In this document: positions 10,188 to 22,165 of the stretch, one piece after another | Layout: each line of letters opens with the position of its first letter | Position numbering within the stretch: the first letter of the stretch is position 1 | DNA from: Globodera rostochiensis | Taxonomy: Eukaryota > Nematoda > Chromadorea > Rhabditida > Heteroderidae | DNA length: 64,000 nucleotides | NCBI GenBank assembly: GCA_018350325.1 | Contig: JAEVLN010000004.1 | Coordinates: 372,001-436,000, forward strand | Direction: 5' to 3' | The notes under the pieces: generated by a model | Database searches by the model: none | The model's input: only the letters and a program-made list of their open reading frames with translations | Told to the model about the DNA's origin: nothing | Translations under genes and position numbers: made by a program

Positions 10188-13100
10188 TCAGCACAATCCC
10201 ATCGATTTGAGGTTCTGAAGGCATTTTTAATTAGTTAATTATTTATTATTCATAATTTAGAGGAATTTATTTGGCACCTTTGCTATTATCATGTCCAGAC
10301 AAGCGTCCAGCACAAATTGCACATTCTAAAAATTGCAAGAAAATTAAAGAATTTTTCTAAACACTGAACCCCCCAAACTTTCTATTTGAATTCTTTTTTT
10401 AACATATTTTTATATAAAAATTAAAATTGATTTCATTTCATTTTTCACTCCAATTTGGGAGTATTTGACCATTTATTTTGATTCTTAAAAGCCACCCCCT
10501 CATTTTATGGAATTTCTAAATTCCTCTTAAAGCGAATTTTCAATTTTTTAGGCTTAGCCCCGCCGTTTTTTTTTAAATTTCATCATTTTAAAACCCTATT
10601 GGTTAATCACGCCGTTTTTTAAATTTTGATGATTTTAAAATTCTTTCATTTTGTTCTAAGGCCTAGCCCCTTTAGTTTTTGCTATATCCCTTCTTTTTAA
10701 AGTCCTCGAATTTGAAATTTTCAATTTTACCACAAATTTAAAAATTTTTCAATTTTTTAGGCTCCTAACCGCCCCCCCCCCCGTTTTCAAAAATTTTGTT
10801 GCCACAAAAATTTTACATTTGTATCTGTCGCGCACGTGTGATGGCAGTACACTTCACGCTGACTGGACCTGTTCATTTGCTCAAATTTCCACTGAATGTA
10901 ATTGATGCATTCCGTCTGATTTTGCTGGCCTAAAAATGTACAAAAAAATTTTTTAAAAAAAATCATTTTGTTTTTCTCAAAAAAACAAACCTTTGTATTC
11001 CGGGAAACAAACTGTCAACGGTGAGCGCTGAATTTTGTCCGAAAAAATGTCCTTTTTGTTGAGGAACACTGAAAAATTTATTGTTTAGCAAAATAAAAAA
11101 TATTAATTTTGTTTTGTTAAATGTTTTCAAAATTATAAAAAAGAAAAATGCGATTGCTATCTTTCAAATAAAATTACAAAAATACAATAAATTTTGAATT
11201 AATATTTTTAATACTTTTCGTATTTTTGAATACTCTTAAATAGAGTTGGCACTCAAAACTCCGAAAATGAGGTCCAAACCCCGAATTTTCAAATTTTCGG
11301 CGTCTTTAGTTGATAATCTCTCTAATCCCAAACAATTTGACGGGGTTTTTTGTGCCGAAACCCCGACGTCGGAGTGCCAACCCTACACATAAATATTAAA
11401 AATATTCTTATTTAAATAAAAAACACTAAAAAAGGAAAATAAAATAAAATAATTATTGTTTTTGAATTACGCACATATGAAGTGAATGTCAGAAAACCAC
11501 GGGCTGTTACAGATGGAGTCGAACAGCTTCAACGATTCTTGCATTCTGAGAAACAATTTAACAATTTATTTTTGTTCAATTAAATTAAATCGTTAATTTA
11601 TACATTGTTTTAATTTGAGTGATTTATTGCGAAATTGTTGGTTAATTTTGCTCTTTAAAAAGGATAATTAGCAACAAAAATTTGCCCGTCTGACGGGAGA
11701 GCCCTGCAAAAATAGGCAAAAGTTTTGTGCATTTTGTTTTGATTTTTGTAAAAAATTTATTTTATTTTATTTTTAGATATTGGCAAAATTGGAGTTCTTT
11801 TTTTTAATTTTTGGTAATTTTCAAACACAAATTTGCCCCCCAACGGGGACGGTTCGCCTCCCAAAAAGCTAAAAATTTTACATTTTTATTTTTTTGTAAA
11901 AACTTTTAAAAAGGCATTTAATTTTAGCACCGATTTGTGCAATTGTCTTCCCGCAACGTTTGGTCAAACTCCGACAGCGATGAGATAAAAATGATGGCAT
12001 TCACATTGTCAAAACAGTGAATCCACTGAAAAAAGAGAAATTTAAATTATTTAAATTATTAAAATTAATTAAATTTTACCTTTTTACGTTCGGACCTTTG
12101 GCCTCCGACGTCAATTACTCTGAGTGCAAAATTTTTGGATAATTTTAAAAACATTTAAATTCATTTTTTTTAAATTTTGTTGTTTCAATTATTAATTTTA
12201 TATAAAAAAAATAATTTTTACTACAAAGAAAACTGACCTGAAAGTGAGGCCTTTGAGCTCAAAAAGCACTTCAGTAATTCCGGTGGTCTGAAAAATTAGA
12301 AAAATTTAATTCCGGTGGTCTGAAAAATTAGAAAAACTAATTCCGGTGGTCTAAAAAATTAGAAAAATTTAATTCCGGTGGTCTGAAAAATTAGAAAAAT
12401 TTAATTCCGGTGGTCTGAAAAATTAGAAAATTAATTCTGGTGGTCTGAAAAATTAGAAAAATTAATTCCGGTGGTCTGAAAATTAGAAAATTTAATTGCG
12501 GTGGTCTGAAAAATTAGAAAAATTAAATCCGGTGGTCTGAAAATTAGAAAATTTAATTGCGGTGGTCTGAAAAATTAGAAAAATTAAATCCGGTGGTCTG
12601 AAAATTAGAAAATTTAATTGCGGTGGTCTGAAAAATTAGAAAAATTTAATTCCGGTGGTCTGAAAAATTAGAAAATTAATTCTGGTGGTCTGAAAAATTA
12701 GAAAAATTAATTCCGGTGGTCTGAAAATTAGAAAATTTAATTGCGGTGGTCTGAAAAATTAGAAAAATTAAATTCCGATGGTCTGAAAAATTAGAAAAAT
12801 TAAATTCCGATGGTCTGAAAAATTAGAAAAATTAAATTCCGATGGTCTGAAAAATTAGAAAAATTAAATTCCAATGGTCTGAAAAATTAGAAAAATGTTC
12901 AAAATTAGAAAATGTTCAAAATTAGAAAATGTTCAAAATTAGGAAATGTTCAAAATTAGAAAAATGTTCAAATTGAAATGAATGTTTTACCTTAATTCGT
13001 GTCCTGAGCAAGTCTTGCTCAGTTGGCAAATATTCTCTGGCGCTTATACGGGGCAAATTGTCCAAAAAATATTTTGCCGAATCGTCAATCTGACAAAAAT

Positions 13101-15624
13101 TTAAAATTTATATTAAATTTTATTAAAACATTGCCTGATATTCGTTGGAACGCCTGTAGCATTCGAGCACGCCCTCATCTTGCCATAGCCTTTGCATGGC
13201 CTCCGCAAGTTCGTCCGTTAATTCCTCCTAAATTTAATTAATTTTACAATTTTTAAATTATTTAAATATTTTATATTAATTTTTCAATCAATTTTAATAT
13301 TTAAAAAAAATTTTAATCAGTTAAACATTTTAAAAATCATTTAAATATTTAAAAGAAATTTCTAATCGTTTAAATATTTAAAAAAGAAATTTTTAAACAG
13401 TTAAACATTTAAATAAATTTTACAATCATTTAAATATTTTAAATTTTTCAATTATTTAATTAAATTTAATGTACCATAAATTATTTTAAAGGACAATTAT
13501 TTTTATCATAAATACAAAATATATTTTATTTTTTATTTACCAAAACCTTATTTGCATGCACTGTGGCGAAGACGCGCTGGCTGTCTTTCTGAATAAAAAT
13601 GGAACATTAAATTTATTATTTATTATTATATTATTTTGTGATTATTTAATTATAAATTTTACATATTAATTAATTTAATTGCTGTTTTTTGTACCAGTCT
13701 TTCCGGGTCACCATAATCAATTTGAAGATGGAACATGGCACGAAGAATGGCCAACATGGAATGAATGCAATTGCTAATAATTAAAATTAATTAATTCTCT
13801 TTTTAAACGCAATTTTATATAATTTTTAATAAATTTAACACTTTTGTTTTATTTTTTATTTATAATAAAAATAAAATGTATTTGTAATCGTTTGTTTTAA
13901 AACTTTAAAGGAAAATTTAAAACCTTCACAAAATTAAATTTAGTAAAATTTGAAATTCTATTTTTTCAAAAGAAAATATAAAACAATTAAAAAACCGGAA
14001 TTTTCAAAATTTACTAGTAAATTTGAATTGTACTGACAAATGAGTTTAAAAACAATTTGCTATTCAATTAATACAAACTCCTCGTATTTAAATATTTTCA
14101 AATTTTTTTAGGAAAAAATTCAAATATTCCTAAATAATATTTAACAAATAATACGCCAACATTATACCATTTGTTTGTTTGTTTAATTTTCATAAATGAA
14201 ACTTCGCTTTTGCCCCCTTTTATTATTATAAATTATAATTTTATTTTTAAAACTTTTTACCTCAGCACCACCGGCTTGATCAGCTCCAGGTCCTGCTTGG
14301 AGAAGCCGTCCTTGTGCAAAATCCTTGCAAAAAATTTTTTTTTGTATAAATAAATGTTTTTAGTTTTTACTAATTAATATTTTAGCACACCTCATTTGCT
14401 TCAATATTGTGCTTTTGCCACTTTCACCGGCACCTAAATTTTTGTTTAAAAATATTTAAATTGATTTTAATTATTTTTGTGCAAAAAAAAAATTTTATTA
14501 TTAAACAAGTCATTTGTTTTTGTTTTACGTGTTTTCTTTAAACATTTTTTTCAAAATGCATTTTAAAGAATTTCTTATAATTTTTAAATATATTTAATTT
14601 TAAATTTTAACATTTATTATTAATTTTTGGTGTTTTAAATTCTGCCAACAACTTTTCTCGCTACTGTAAGAAAAATGTTTTTCAACAAAAAATTACAATT
14701 TCCCCTCGGGCGGAAATTGGTGCGCCTCTTGAATAATTTATGGCCGAATGCCCCCCCCGGCGTCGTAATGGCACGACAAAATGCCAAGCCGATGAATTTC
14801 CTAATCAATTTTTTGCCTCAATAAAAATGAAAAAAATAATTTTATTGGAGCGGCCGGGCCACCAAAGTTATGTAAAATTTTAATCAAATGACAACTTTTT
14901 TTAATTAAACTATTAAAAATCATTTAAAAAGAAAGGATGGTTTTCCTTTTTATACTTTTGCTGCTGCAGTTGACAAAGTTAATTTGTAGATAATAAAATT
15001 AGAAGATTTTTTTATTTAGAAAGAAAATTATTCAATTTATATGCACCAAAAATTGGCAAAAAATGCATTTTTAACAAAAAAATGGTTGCTAAAATATTAG
15101 AAAATTCTCAATTTATGCAAAATTTTGTTTGTTTGTTGCCTTATCGTTTGGCTACTTTTTCAAATTAGGAGGGCACAAATGCCCGCTGCTGGGACTGAGT
15201 CAGTCGTCGCACAACTGGGCGCCAGCGATGTTTTAATATGCCACAAATTCTTTTTGGCATCAACCAAACTCTAAACTGGCACTATTCGAAAGCGCTCAAC
15301 AAAACCTGTCGATTGGTACCAAAATTGTTTAGTTTGGTTGATGCCAAGAAGAGTTATGGCATTTTGTAAATGGCACCCAGTTGTGCGACGACTGACTCAG
15401 TCCCGGAGGGCGGGCATTTTTGTGCCCTCCAAATTCTTTTTTAAAAATGCAAATTTTACGCACCCAACAGAAGCAATTTGATGATGCGCAAGTTCATTGA
15501 TTGCTGAAAATTTTCAAAATTTTCAAAAAAACAAAATGCCAAAAACCTCCTTCCGGAGCTGTTCCTCAATGCGTCGGCTGTGCGTTTTCTGGTCCTTCTG
15601 GTCCTTGGAAGTGCAATGGCCCAT
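10188..15624 (-). CDS. Heterotrimeric G-protein alpha subunit, 352 aa, 16 exons
   Basis: This is a complete G-alpha gene; the protein binds and hydrolyses GTP downstream of seven-transmembrane receptors at the inner plasma membrane. Exons, 5' to 3' on the minus strand: 15547-15624, 15464-15503, 14391-14433, 14261-14323, 13695-13773, 13547-13588, 13135-13227, 12991-13089, 12238-12287, 12080-12119, 11931-12025, 11475-11545, 10991-11068, 10817-10929, 10278-10325, 10188-10214; all phases agree. The N-terminus MGHCTS carries the myristoylation Gly2 and a palmitoylatable Cys4. The P-loop GAGESGKST lies at residues 40-48, the switch I catalytic Arg is at 177 (RTRIKTTG), switch II is [11 protein letters not shown] with catalytic Gln203, the base-specificity motif NKKD is at 268-271, and TCAT is at 322-325. 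It ends NLKSMGLC, without the Cys at -4 found in Gi/Go, so pertussis-toxin modification is not expected. Intron 7 uses a GC donor (CAG|GCAATG, 45 bp). Length is normal for the family. The orthology group among the nematode-expanded GPA proteins is not resolved. Confidence 0.96.
12288..12960 (-). repeat. Tandem array of about 20 copies of a 3' splice site, inside G-alpha intron 8
   Basis: The unit (about 29-32 bp), read on the minus strand, is TTTTTCTAATTTTTCAG followed by ACCACCGGAATT. That is exactly the polypyrimidine tract, acceptor and first codons of G-alpha exon 9 (12238-12287). About 19 extra copies fill most of the 703-bp intron, and all keep an AG. The last units near 12890-12960 shrink to aaaattagaaaatgttc. 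Only the copy next to exon 9 leads to an open frame; the others would hit TAA within eight codons. Confidence 0.92.
15168..15430. mobile_element. Fold-back element in G-alpha intron 2, 263 bp
   Basis: The two halves are near-perfect inverted copies. The left begins ggagggcacaaatgcc and includes actgagtcagtcgtcgcac; the right ends with the complements, gggcatttttgtgccctcc. Even the inner parts pair (ttggcatcaaccaaact with agtttggttgatgccaa), so the whole element would form one long hairpin. It looks like a MITE; a target duplication could not be read with confidence. Confidence 0.85.
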
Positions 15625-15699
15625 CTTTTAAACTAAAAATGATGAAAAAACAATTATTTAAAATTAAATTTAGGCTTGATTTTTTTTGCATTAAATTCA

Positions 15700-16676
15700 A
15701 ATAATTTTCAGCTGAAAAAAGTTTTACAAATTTTAAAAATCATGATAATTAATATTTTTAACTAAAAGGATAATTTTTGAGATTGTGCAATTCCTATTTT
15801 TGCATTTAAATTGAAAATTTTTGCCATCAAAATTTCATTGCATTTTAAAATTTAGGGGTCGGCACTTTCTTCTCTCACTGAAATTTGTCTTGAAAAATCA
15901 TAAAAAAAAGAGAGAGAAGAAGCCTGGCCCAAGCGTCAGAAAATCCAAGGGATTATTTTTGCCCCAAGCTTTGAGCCATCAAGATGAAGCACCTGCACCC
16001 GCCGAGAATTCGCTTCACTTTTGGCTAATTTGGTGATGACGTCACCCGCGTCAATTTGGTGGTGGCCCCTCCGGCGACGGAAGCGGCGCGTGCGCTTTTA
16101 CGACGTCAATTAGGGAGGAGCGGAAATGAATGAGCCGGAGGCGCCAATTTTTGCAAATGCGGCAAACAGACGGATTATGTGGCGGCAACGGCGATTAGCG
16201 CCAGAAAAAATGCTATTTGCGCCAATTTTTGAGTCGTTTATTTGGAATTTAGTTGGCAAATTGTCGGGGATTTTGTCGTCAAATTGTCCAGATTTGGCGC
16301 CGGGCTGTGGCCAATGTGTGTGTGACCAATCGTCGAAAATAGTTACAAATTGTCGGAGCTCATCAGCGGACTGTGAAATTTGTTGTTGTTGTCGTCAGAA
16401 TGTCTAACTCCTCCGTTGTGACCAATTGTCGCGCGATGCGTGAACCAATTGTCCGGATGACAAAACAACCAAAAAAAATATCGAAAATTAATTAAAGATG
16501 ATTAAAATTATTCGCAGCATTTGCCCTTCTCTTATTAAATAGCAGAGCGCAATGTCGTAAACATATCGCCAAACAAATTGAATTGAATTTGTGCGTGCGC
16601 GCGCGTGCTTCCCCGTAGGGCACAAAAATGTCGGCCAAAATTGGAATGCGAATTAGCCCCAGAGGCTTCGGCTTCA
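15700..16676. other. Upstream region of the G-alpha gene
   Basis: No exon is supported here. From 16000 to 16470 the base composition becomes more balanced, with repeated attgtc phrases. It is a plausible 5' UTR or promoter region for the minus-strand G-alpha gene, but no specific element can be named. Confidence 0.35.
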
Positions 16677-17165
16677 TTCAAATGGCATTTTAAAAAGATT
16701 TTGAATTGCCAATGCCAATGCAAGAAGTTCAAATGGCATTTTAAAAGATTTTTGAATTGGCATTCCGTGCCAATGCCAATGCAAAAAGTTCAAATGGCAT
16801 TTTAAAAAGATTTTGAATTGCCAATGCCAATGCAAGAAGTTCAAATGGCATTTTAAAAAGATTTTGAATTGCCAATGCCAATGCAAGAAAATGGCATTTT
16901 TAAAAGATTTTGAATTGGCATTCCGTGCCAATGCCAATGCAAAAAGTTCAAATGGCATTTTAAAAAGATTTTGAATTGCCAATGCCAATGCAAGAAGTTC
17001 AAATGGCATTTTAAAAAGATTTTGAATTGCCAATGCCAATGCAAGAAGTTCAAATGGCATTTTTAAAAGATTTTGAATTGGCATTCCGTGCCAATGCCAA
17101 TGCAAGAAAATGGCATTTTTAAAAGATTTTGAATTGGCATTCCGTGCCAATGCCAATGCAAAAAG
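16677..17165. repeat. Tandem array rich in ATGCCA/TGGCAT, about 9 copies
   Basis: Units of roughly 50-65 bp built from ttcaaatggcattttaaaaag, attttgaattg and ccaatgccaatgcaag are repeated, some with an extra gcattccgtgccaa. ATGCCA or its complement occurs several times per unit. Open frames on the minus strand result from the repeat length, not from coding constraint. Confidence 0.85.
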
Positions 17166-18640
17166 TTCGTTCGCATGGAGTTCGAAAGCATTAGTGCTGT
17201 TTAACGGAAATAGCAAACGCCAATTTATGTAGTAAAAAAATATTTTGTCGGAATTTTGATGGAATTTTTAAGTGGTGCTAAAAATGTCAAAAAAATAGCG
17301 ATGGCTTTCTTGGGGTACATTTTTTGAAAATAATAAAATTCAATTTTTTGTGGGCATTTTTCTTTAAAAAAATTTCCAAAAATGCCAATATAAGTGCTAA
17401 ACACCTCAAACTAAGAACAAAAAAAAAAGATAAAAATCTAAAATTTCCCAGCCCTTGTCACACATTATGCCAGTGCCAAAAAGAAGGAAAATCTGGTCCA
17501 CAAACAAAAAACTTTTTTGAATTTTTTTAGCTTTTTGGCATTATGCATTATGCCAACAAAACACATGGCCCCCCGCTGCGCAAAAAAAATTGTGAAAATT
17601 AACCGAGTCGCCAAACTTTTAAGGGCCTATAAGCGCCACTGGATGCACTCATTCCATGCCATTCCCTGTCCTTTTCCATTGGGTGGACGGACCGTGGGAC
17701 AATGCCATGCCATGGCCAAGGCTTTTTCGCCCTCCCCCTTCAGGCGCTGTGCCGTGCCCCTTTGGCACTTTGTGTGTGTCTGTGCTCTCTCTGTCCCATT
17801 AATGGCCTCAGGGCACATTGCATAGCGTTGCGCCACGCCCCCGGGGGAATAATCAATTGTCCGCGCTGCCCACACGCTCCCCCCCCCCCGGCGCTCGCTT
17901 CTACACGCATTCGCGGCGGGCACCGGAACGGGACAACTGAGCGCCCGGCAAGCTGAGTGCGGACGCGCCAAGCGCAAGTGCACGACAGCCCTTTGAAATC
18001 ACACGATTTTTGGCGTTGGAATTTTGTTGGCATTTTAGTTTGGATTCGGCATTTTAGTTTAGATTTGGCATTTAGTTTGGATTCCCGAATCTTTCTGATT
18101 GAGGCCCGACCATCACCAGCGACGTGTGCCAGCCCCGCCCTGGCGTTTTGCCCCCGAGCGCAGCGCTCAGAACCCTTTTAAGCTTGCGCTTAAAGTCGGA
18201 CGTTGGAGAGGATTTGGTAGCCGGAAATTTAGTCCGGGATCCCGGTACCGAACAATCGATTTGGCCAGTTTCTAACATTAAATAGCAAAAGGCCAGTAAC
18301 AGCAACACAGCGGCGAGGGGGCGGCGCTCAGTTGGCCCTCCTCCCGCAGGCGTTGGGTGCCACAGGCGGCACAACGTCCTGTGTTATGTGTTGAGTGGGG
18401 GGGGGGGGGGGGGGACGGCCCCTCCGGGGACGTGGGGCGGTAATTTGAGCGATGAAAGAGAATTGGGCTAATGCCATTTATCAAACAAAAATAGTGTATA
18501 TATATATTTTTTTAATGGGCCCGGCGGCGCTGCTGGAGCGGAAGTGTGACATTAAGCAACATTTGAGCCGAGAACAACAACAACATCGGCGACGACGACG
18601 ACGACCACAAAATATTTGTGGGGCTTGGAGAAATTAATTA
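17166..18640. other. Mixed-composition spacer with a GC-rich core, no gene supported
   Basis: Between about 17640 and 18450 the sequence is GC-rich with several overlapping open frames on both strands. None has a recognisable domain or good splice context. A 20-base G run lies near 18398. Near 18010-18080 the phrase gcattttagtttggatt is repeated. It may be a distal promoter or CpG-rich region. Confidence 0.35.
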
Positions 18641-20340
18641 AAGAAAAATGTTGGCCCCTCAAGGGATGAATGAGGAGTCGAGAGTCCGGTCGTTTTGGCG
18701 CGATCAGAAGCATAACTTAGTGATTTTGAAAGCAAATCAAACAAAAAAAATCGATATCATTACGGTTTGGATTCCATGCCGGGTTTTTGAATCATGCTGG
18801 CGGGCTTTTGGCATTTTCAATATTTTAAGAACAGAAAAATAATATGAAAAATAAAAAACGCTTAAAAAACACATTTTTATTGGCAATTTAAAATTGCCTA
18901 TTTTTTGATTATTTAAAGAGCTTTATAATTGTGCCAATTTATTGTTCTATTTTGTTCAATTTGGGGAGTTAAAGAAAGAGTGGTTAAAAGGAAATTATTA
19001 CAATTTTGTATTAGCCTTAATTTAATTAAATAACAAATTAAAAATAGGGTAGTGCACTTCGGTGAACCGGACCGAAACCAAAACCGTCTTTTTTTGGTCC
19101 AAAACCTAAACCAAACCCGGCTTTTTTGGCTCAAAAACCGGGAGTCGTACCTAAAACCGGCTTAACCAAAAACCGAGACCCCTCAGTTTAAAAGCGCTTT
19201 TGCTCTGCCCTAATAAAAAGCCTAATTGCCTAATTAATAAAATGCCCTTTACAGCTTAATAGATTAATTAATGTTTTAAAATTCCCAATTAAATTGAACA
19301 GCCAAAGATTAAGATTAAGCCGTTTTTTTCTAAAGGCGTAGGCGACAAATTAAATTTTTAAACAAAAAAAAGGACACAAATGAACAAACAAACGCACAAC
19401 AAATTATAGGTTCTTTGAATAAGCTCTCAAAGCCCCTAATTAATTTTCAAGAAAAAATGCCATGTGAAGCCATCCAAAGTGCCAATTTTTGAAGGAGTTT
19501 GAGAGTTTGATCTTTAGACTATAGTTTTTTGCAAAAATTAAAAAAAAATTTTTATTTGTTAATTTAGAATCAAATTAGAATTTGTTAATTTCAATTGACT
19601 TTTTTAATTTGGGGGTCATGGCTTTATAAAAAAGCCAAAATGTGCCATTAAAAAAAAATTTGTGAGAATATATATTTAATAGTTAATTAAGGTTTTCTGG
19701 AAACAAATTAGCTTATTAAGCATAAAAAAAACAATTTCCTAAAATTTGCGTGACAAATAATTGATGCAAGGATTTGCACCAACTATTTCCAATTCATTTT
19801 GTTGTGATGCCATTGTAACAAAAGTTTTGAAGCATTTAAATTTTATAAAAATTGTGTTAATTTAAAAGTATGGACTCCCAAAAATGCTTGATTCTTTTTT
19901 AAAAATTTAATATTTTCGGTTAGCAAATATTTTTCAATTTTTATAGCATATTTATAAATGGTTTCGTAAAATCATTTACAAAAAAACATTATTTTAAAAC
20001 AAAACATTAAAAAAACGGTGAATAAATAAAATGTCGTCATTTTTGTTTTACAAAAGTTGAGAGAAAAATAAATGAATGTTATTTTGTTTTGTTTTTAGAG
20101 CTTTGTGAGTAAATTCCATCGCTGACGGGCACAAATTTTTATGTGCCTTTGAGGGGGGGGGGGCATTACGCCGGAGGGCAAATGGGGACAAATTGAATTT
20201 GAAAAATAGGCCATGGGGCGGCCGAAGGGCGGAGTGCATCCAAATTTGTTTTCTGAGTGAATTGAAGCAGTTTTTTGGGCATAAAAAGTTACAGAACATT
20301 TGGTGGCAGATTTTGTAATTTTAAAAGGTTTTAAAATCAT
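18640..20340. other. AT-rich intergenic spacer
   Basis: No gene supported. Near 19060-19180 there is a short degenerate repeat of accgaaaccaaaaccg type. The rest is AT-rich with homopolymers. Confidence 0.45.
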
Positions 20341-20344
20341 TTTT

Positions 20345-20880
20345 TGAATTTTGAAAAAACCAAAATTGGCATAGCTTTTATTTTAAATGTTACGTTTTTT
20401 CAAAAATTTTGCCTTTTAAGGCAATTTTCTGATGATTTCTTCAATAAAAATTGGCAGCAGCAGTGCCAATAAATTGACACCGCCGGCGCCCAATTCCTTC
20501 TTTAATTAATTTTTAACATAATAATCCGTCTGAATTTTCTTTAATTAAATTTTAATCTAATAATCCGTATGAACCCCCCGGGGGGCTGACCACTTAATCC
20601 GATTTATTTTGTGGGCGTAAAAACGGAAACAGACAAAAAAAGGAAATGCGACAAATGTCAAGCATCCCCGACGGGCAGAAACTAGTGCGCCGTCCGACGG
20701 AAGTGCCGGCTTTTTGTTTTGCCCTCCGGGGGCGGCGGCTGTCAAGCCTTTGATGTTATGGCGCTGCGTGGGCTCTGTGTGTGTGTGCCACATTAAGCGC
20801 TCATAATTAATCCGGTTTCCGGAGGCTTATCCTCACTCGGGATTTAATTTGTTGATTAATGATTTGCTTATGATTAAATT
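20345..20880. repeat. Segmental duplication, copy 1 (pairs with 27050-27450)
   Basis: Shared blocks include gggggctgaccactta, gggcagaaactagtgcgccg, gatgttatggcgctgcgtgg, attaagcgctcataattaat and ttgttgattaatgatttgct, in the same order and orientation in both copies. Together with later matching blocks (21995-22021 with 27451-27478, 22100-22390 with 28110-28390) this marks a tandem duplication of several kilobases. Confidence 0.85.
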
Positions 20881-21125
20881 TGGTTTAAAAAATTTTTCGT
20901 ACAAAAATCCATATGTTTTTTCGTTTTCAGGTTTTGTTTTCGCCCAAAAAAAAATGTTTCATTTCGTTTTTTCGTAAATGAAAATTTTGTATTCATTCAT
21001 CTACTCCTGCTCTTGATAGCATATCCCCGGATCAGGGCTGGGCGAAATTTCGGGCATTTTGGGGTTCCGACGAATTTCGGTTTCGGGAAATTTTTTTTGT
21101 TTCGTTTCGAGGTTCGGATGTGAGC

Positions 21126-21969
21126 CAGGGATGGGCGGAATTCCGTTTTCCGTTTTCCGTTTTTCCGTTGTTTTGGCCTTTTTTTCCGTTTTCCGTTAAA
21201 ATGCCCTTTTTAACGGAAAAAATATACACCCCTAAGAATGGGATTTTTGGAGGATTGGAATGCTGTTTGGTTGTGGTGTAATGGTGAGTGGTTGGTGTGG
21301 GGAGATAAGTGTGGGTGGGGGTTCAGATCCCCGACTGTGTCAGTGATTATTTCTTATTTTTCTGTACAGTTACGGTGGTTAAACAATTTTAAAAATTCTT
21401 TTTAACTTTTTCCAATTACAAACAAACATTTTAGATGACAATTCACAAGCTTTTCATTCATTTTTTGTTGGACGAAATCAAAAAACATTTGGGGGATTTT
21501 GTTTTCCATTTTCATTTTTGGAGCGATTTTCTTAACAAATCTTGTTAAGTTTTTTAAAAAAATTCTTCCCGGACCCTTACCACTCCTAATAAGCTTCAAA
21601 AATTGCCGAATTTTTTAAAATTTTGGTTGCAAATCCTTAACAAATTGAGTCGAAAATTTCAAAATTTTCTCCGGCGGCGCCTATCGGCACCACCGACCCC
21701 CCCTCCACCCAAAAGCCTAAAATAGATTTAGAAGGCCGCTGAAAAAAAGACACCCTTCAAAATTTTTAAAAATAATTACTGTTAATATTTCAAAAAATAT
21801 TTATTAAATAAATTATTTTAAAAAAAAAATAATTTTTTATTTTATTTGAAAATTTTTCCGTTTTCCGTTTTTCCGTTGTTTTTGGCCCTTTTTTTCCGTT
21901 TTACGTTTTCCGTTAAAAAAAATATTTCCGTTTTTCCGTTTTTTGAAAATAAATTTCCGCCCATCCCTG
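21126..21969. mobile_element. hAT-type non-autonomous element, 844 bp, nested in another repeat
   Basis: The ends cagggatgggcggaattcc and aatttccgcccatccctg are flanked by the 8-bp duplication atgtgagc (21118-21125 and 21970-21977). Just inside each end lie ttttccgttttccg-type repeats in opposite orientation. It is inserted in a second palindromic repeat whose halves, gggctgggcgaaatttcggg (from about 21034) and gagtttcgcccgtccctgatc-like sequence (to about 22001), lie on either side. No transposase frame was seen. A tRNA-like stretch lies at 21264-21340. Confidence 0.8.
21264..21340 (+). repeat. tRNA-like (SINE-head-like) sequence
   Basis: The phrase gtggtgtaatggtgag resembles a Pol III A box, and gggggttcagatcccc resembles a B box with a T-arm. 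A related pair occurs at 55893-55965. The anticodon arm is not credible, so this is a tRNA-derived repeat rather than a tRNA gene. Confidence 0.35.
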
Positions 21970-22165
21970 ATGTGAGCCGAGTTTCGCCCGTCCCTGATCC
22001 GGATCCTGTAACAAGATTGGTTGAAAAAATATTTTTATACCAAAATTGTCGTGAAATTATGTTATTTGATGCGCTGATTGAACCTCTAAGCTCAGGGTGG
22101 CTTAATCGCAAATGATTTATCTTTGGCAATCATTGATCAGTGTCCCCAAATCTTTTTGGTGCGCT

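Noticed and set aside
17627..18374. Overlapping frames of about 100 codons in the GC-rich region
   Set aside because: Several frames on both strands are equally long, with no domain, signal peptide or splice context.
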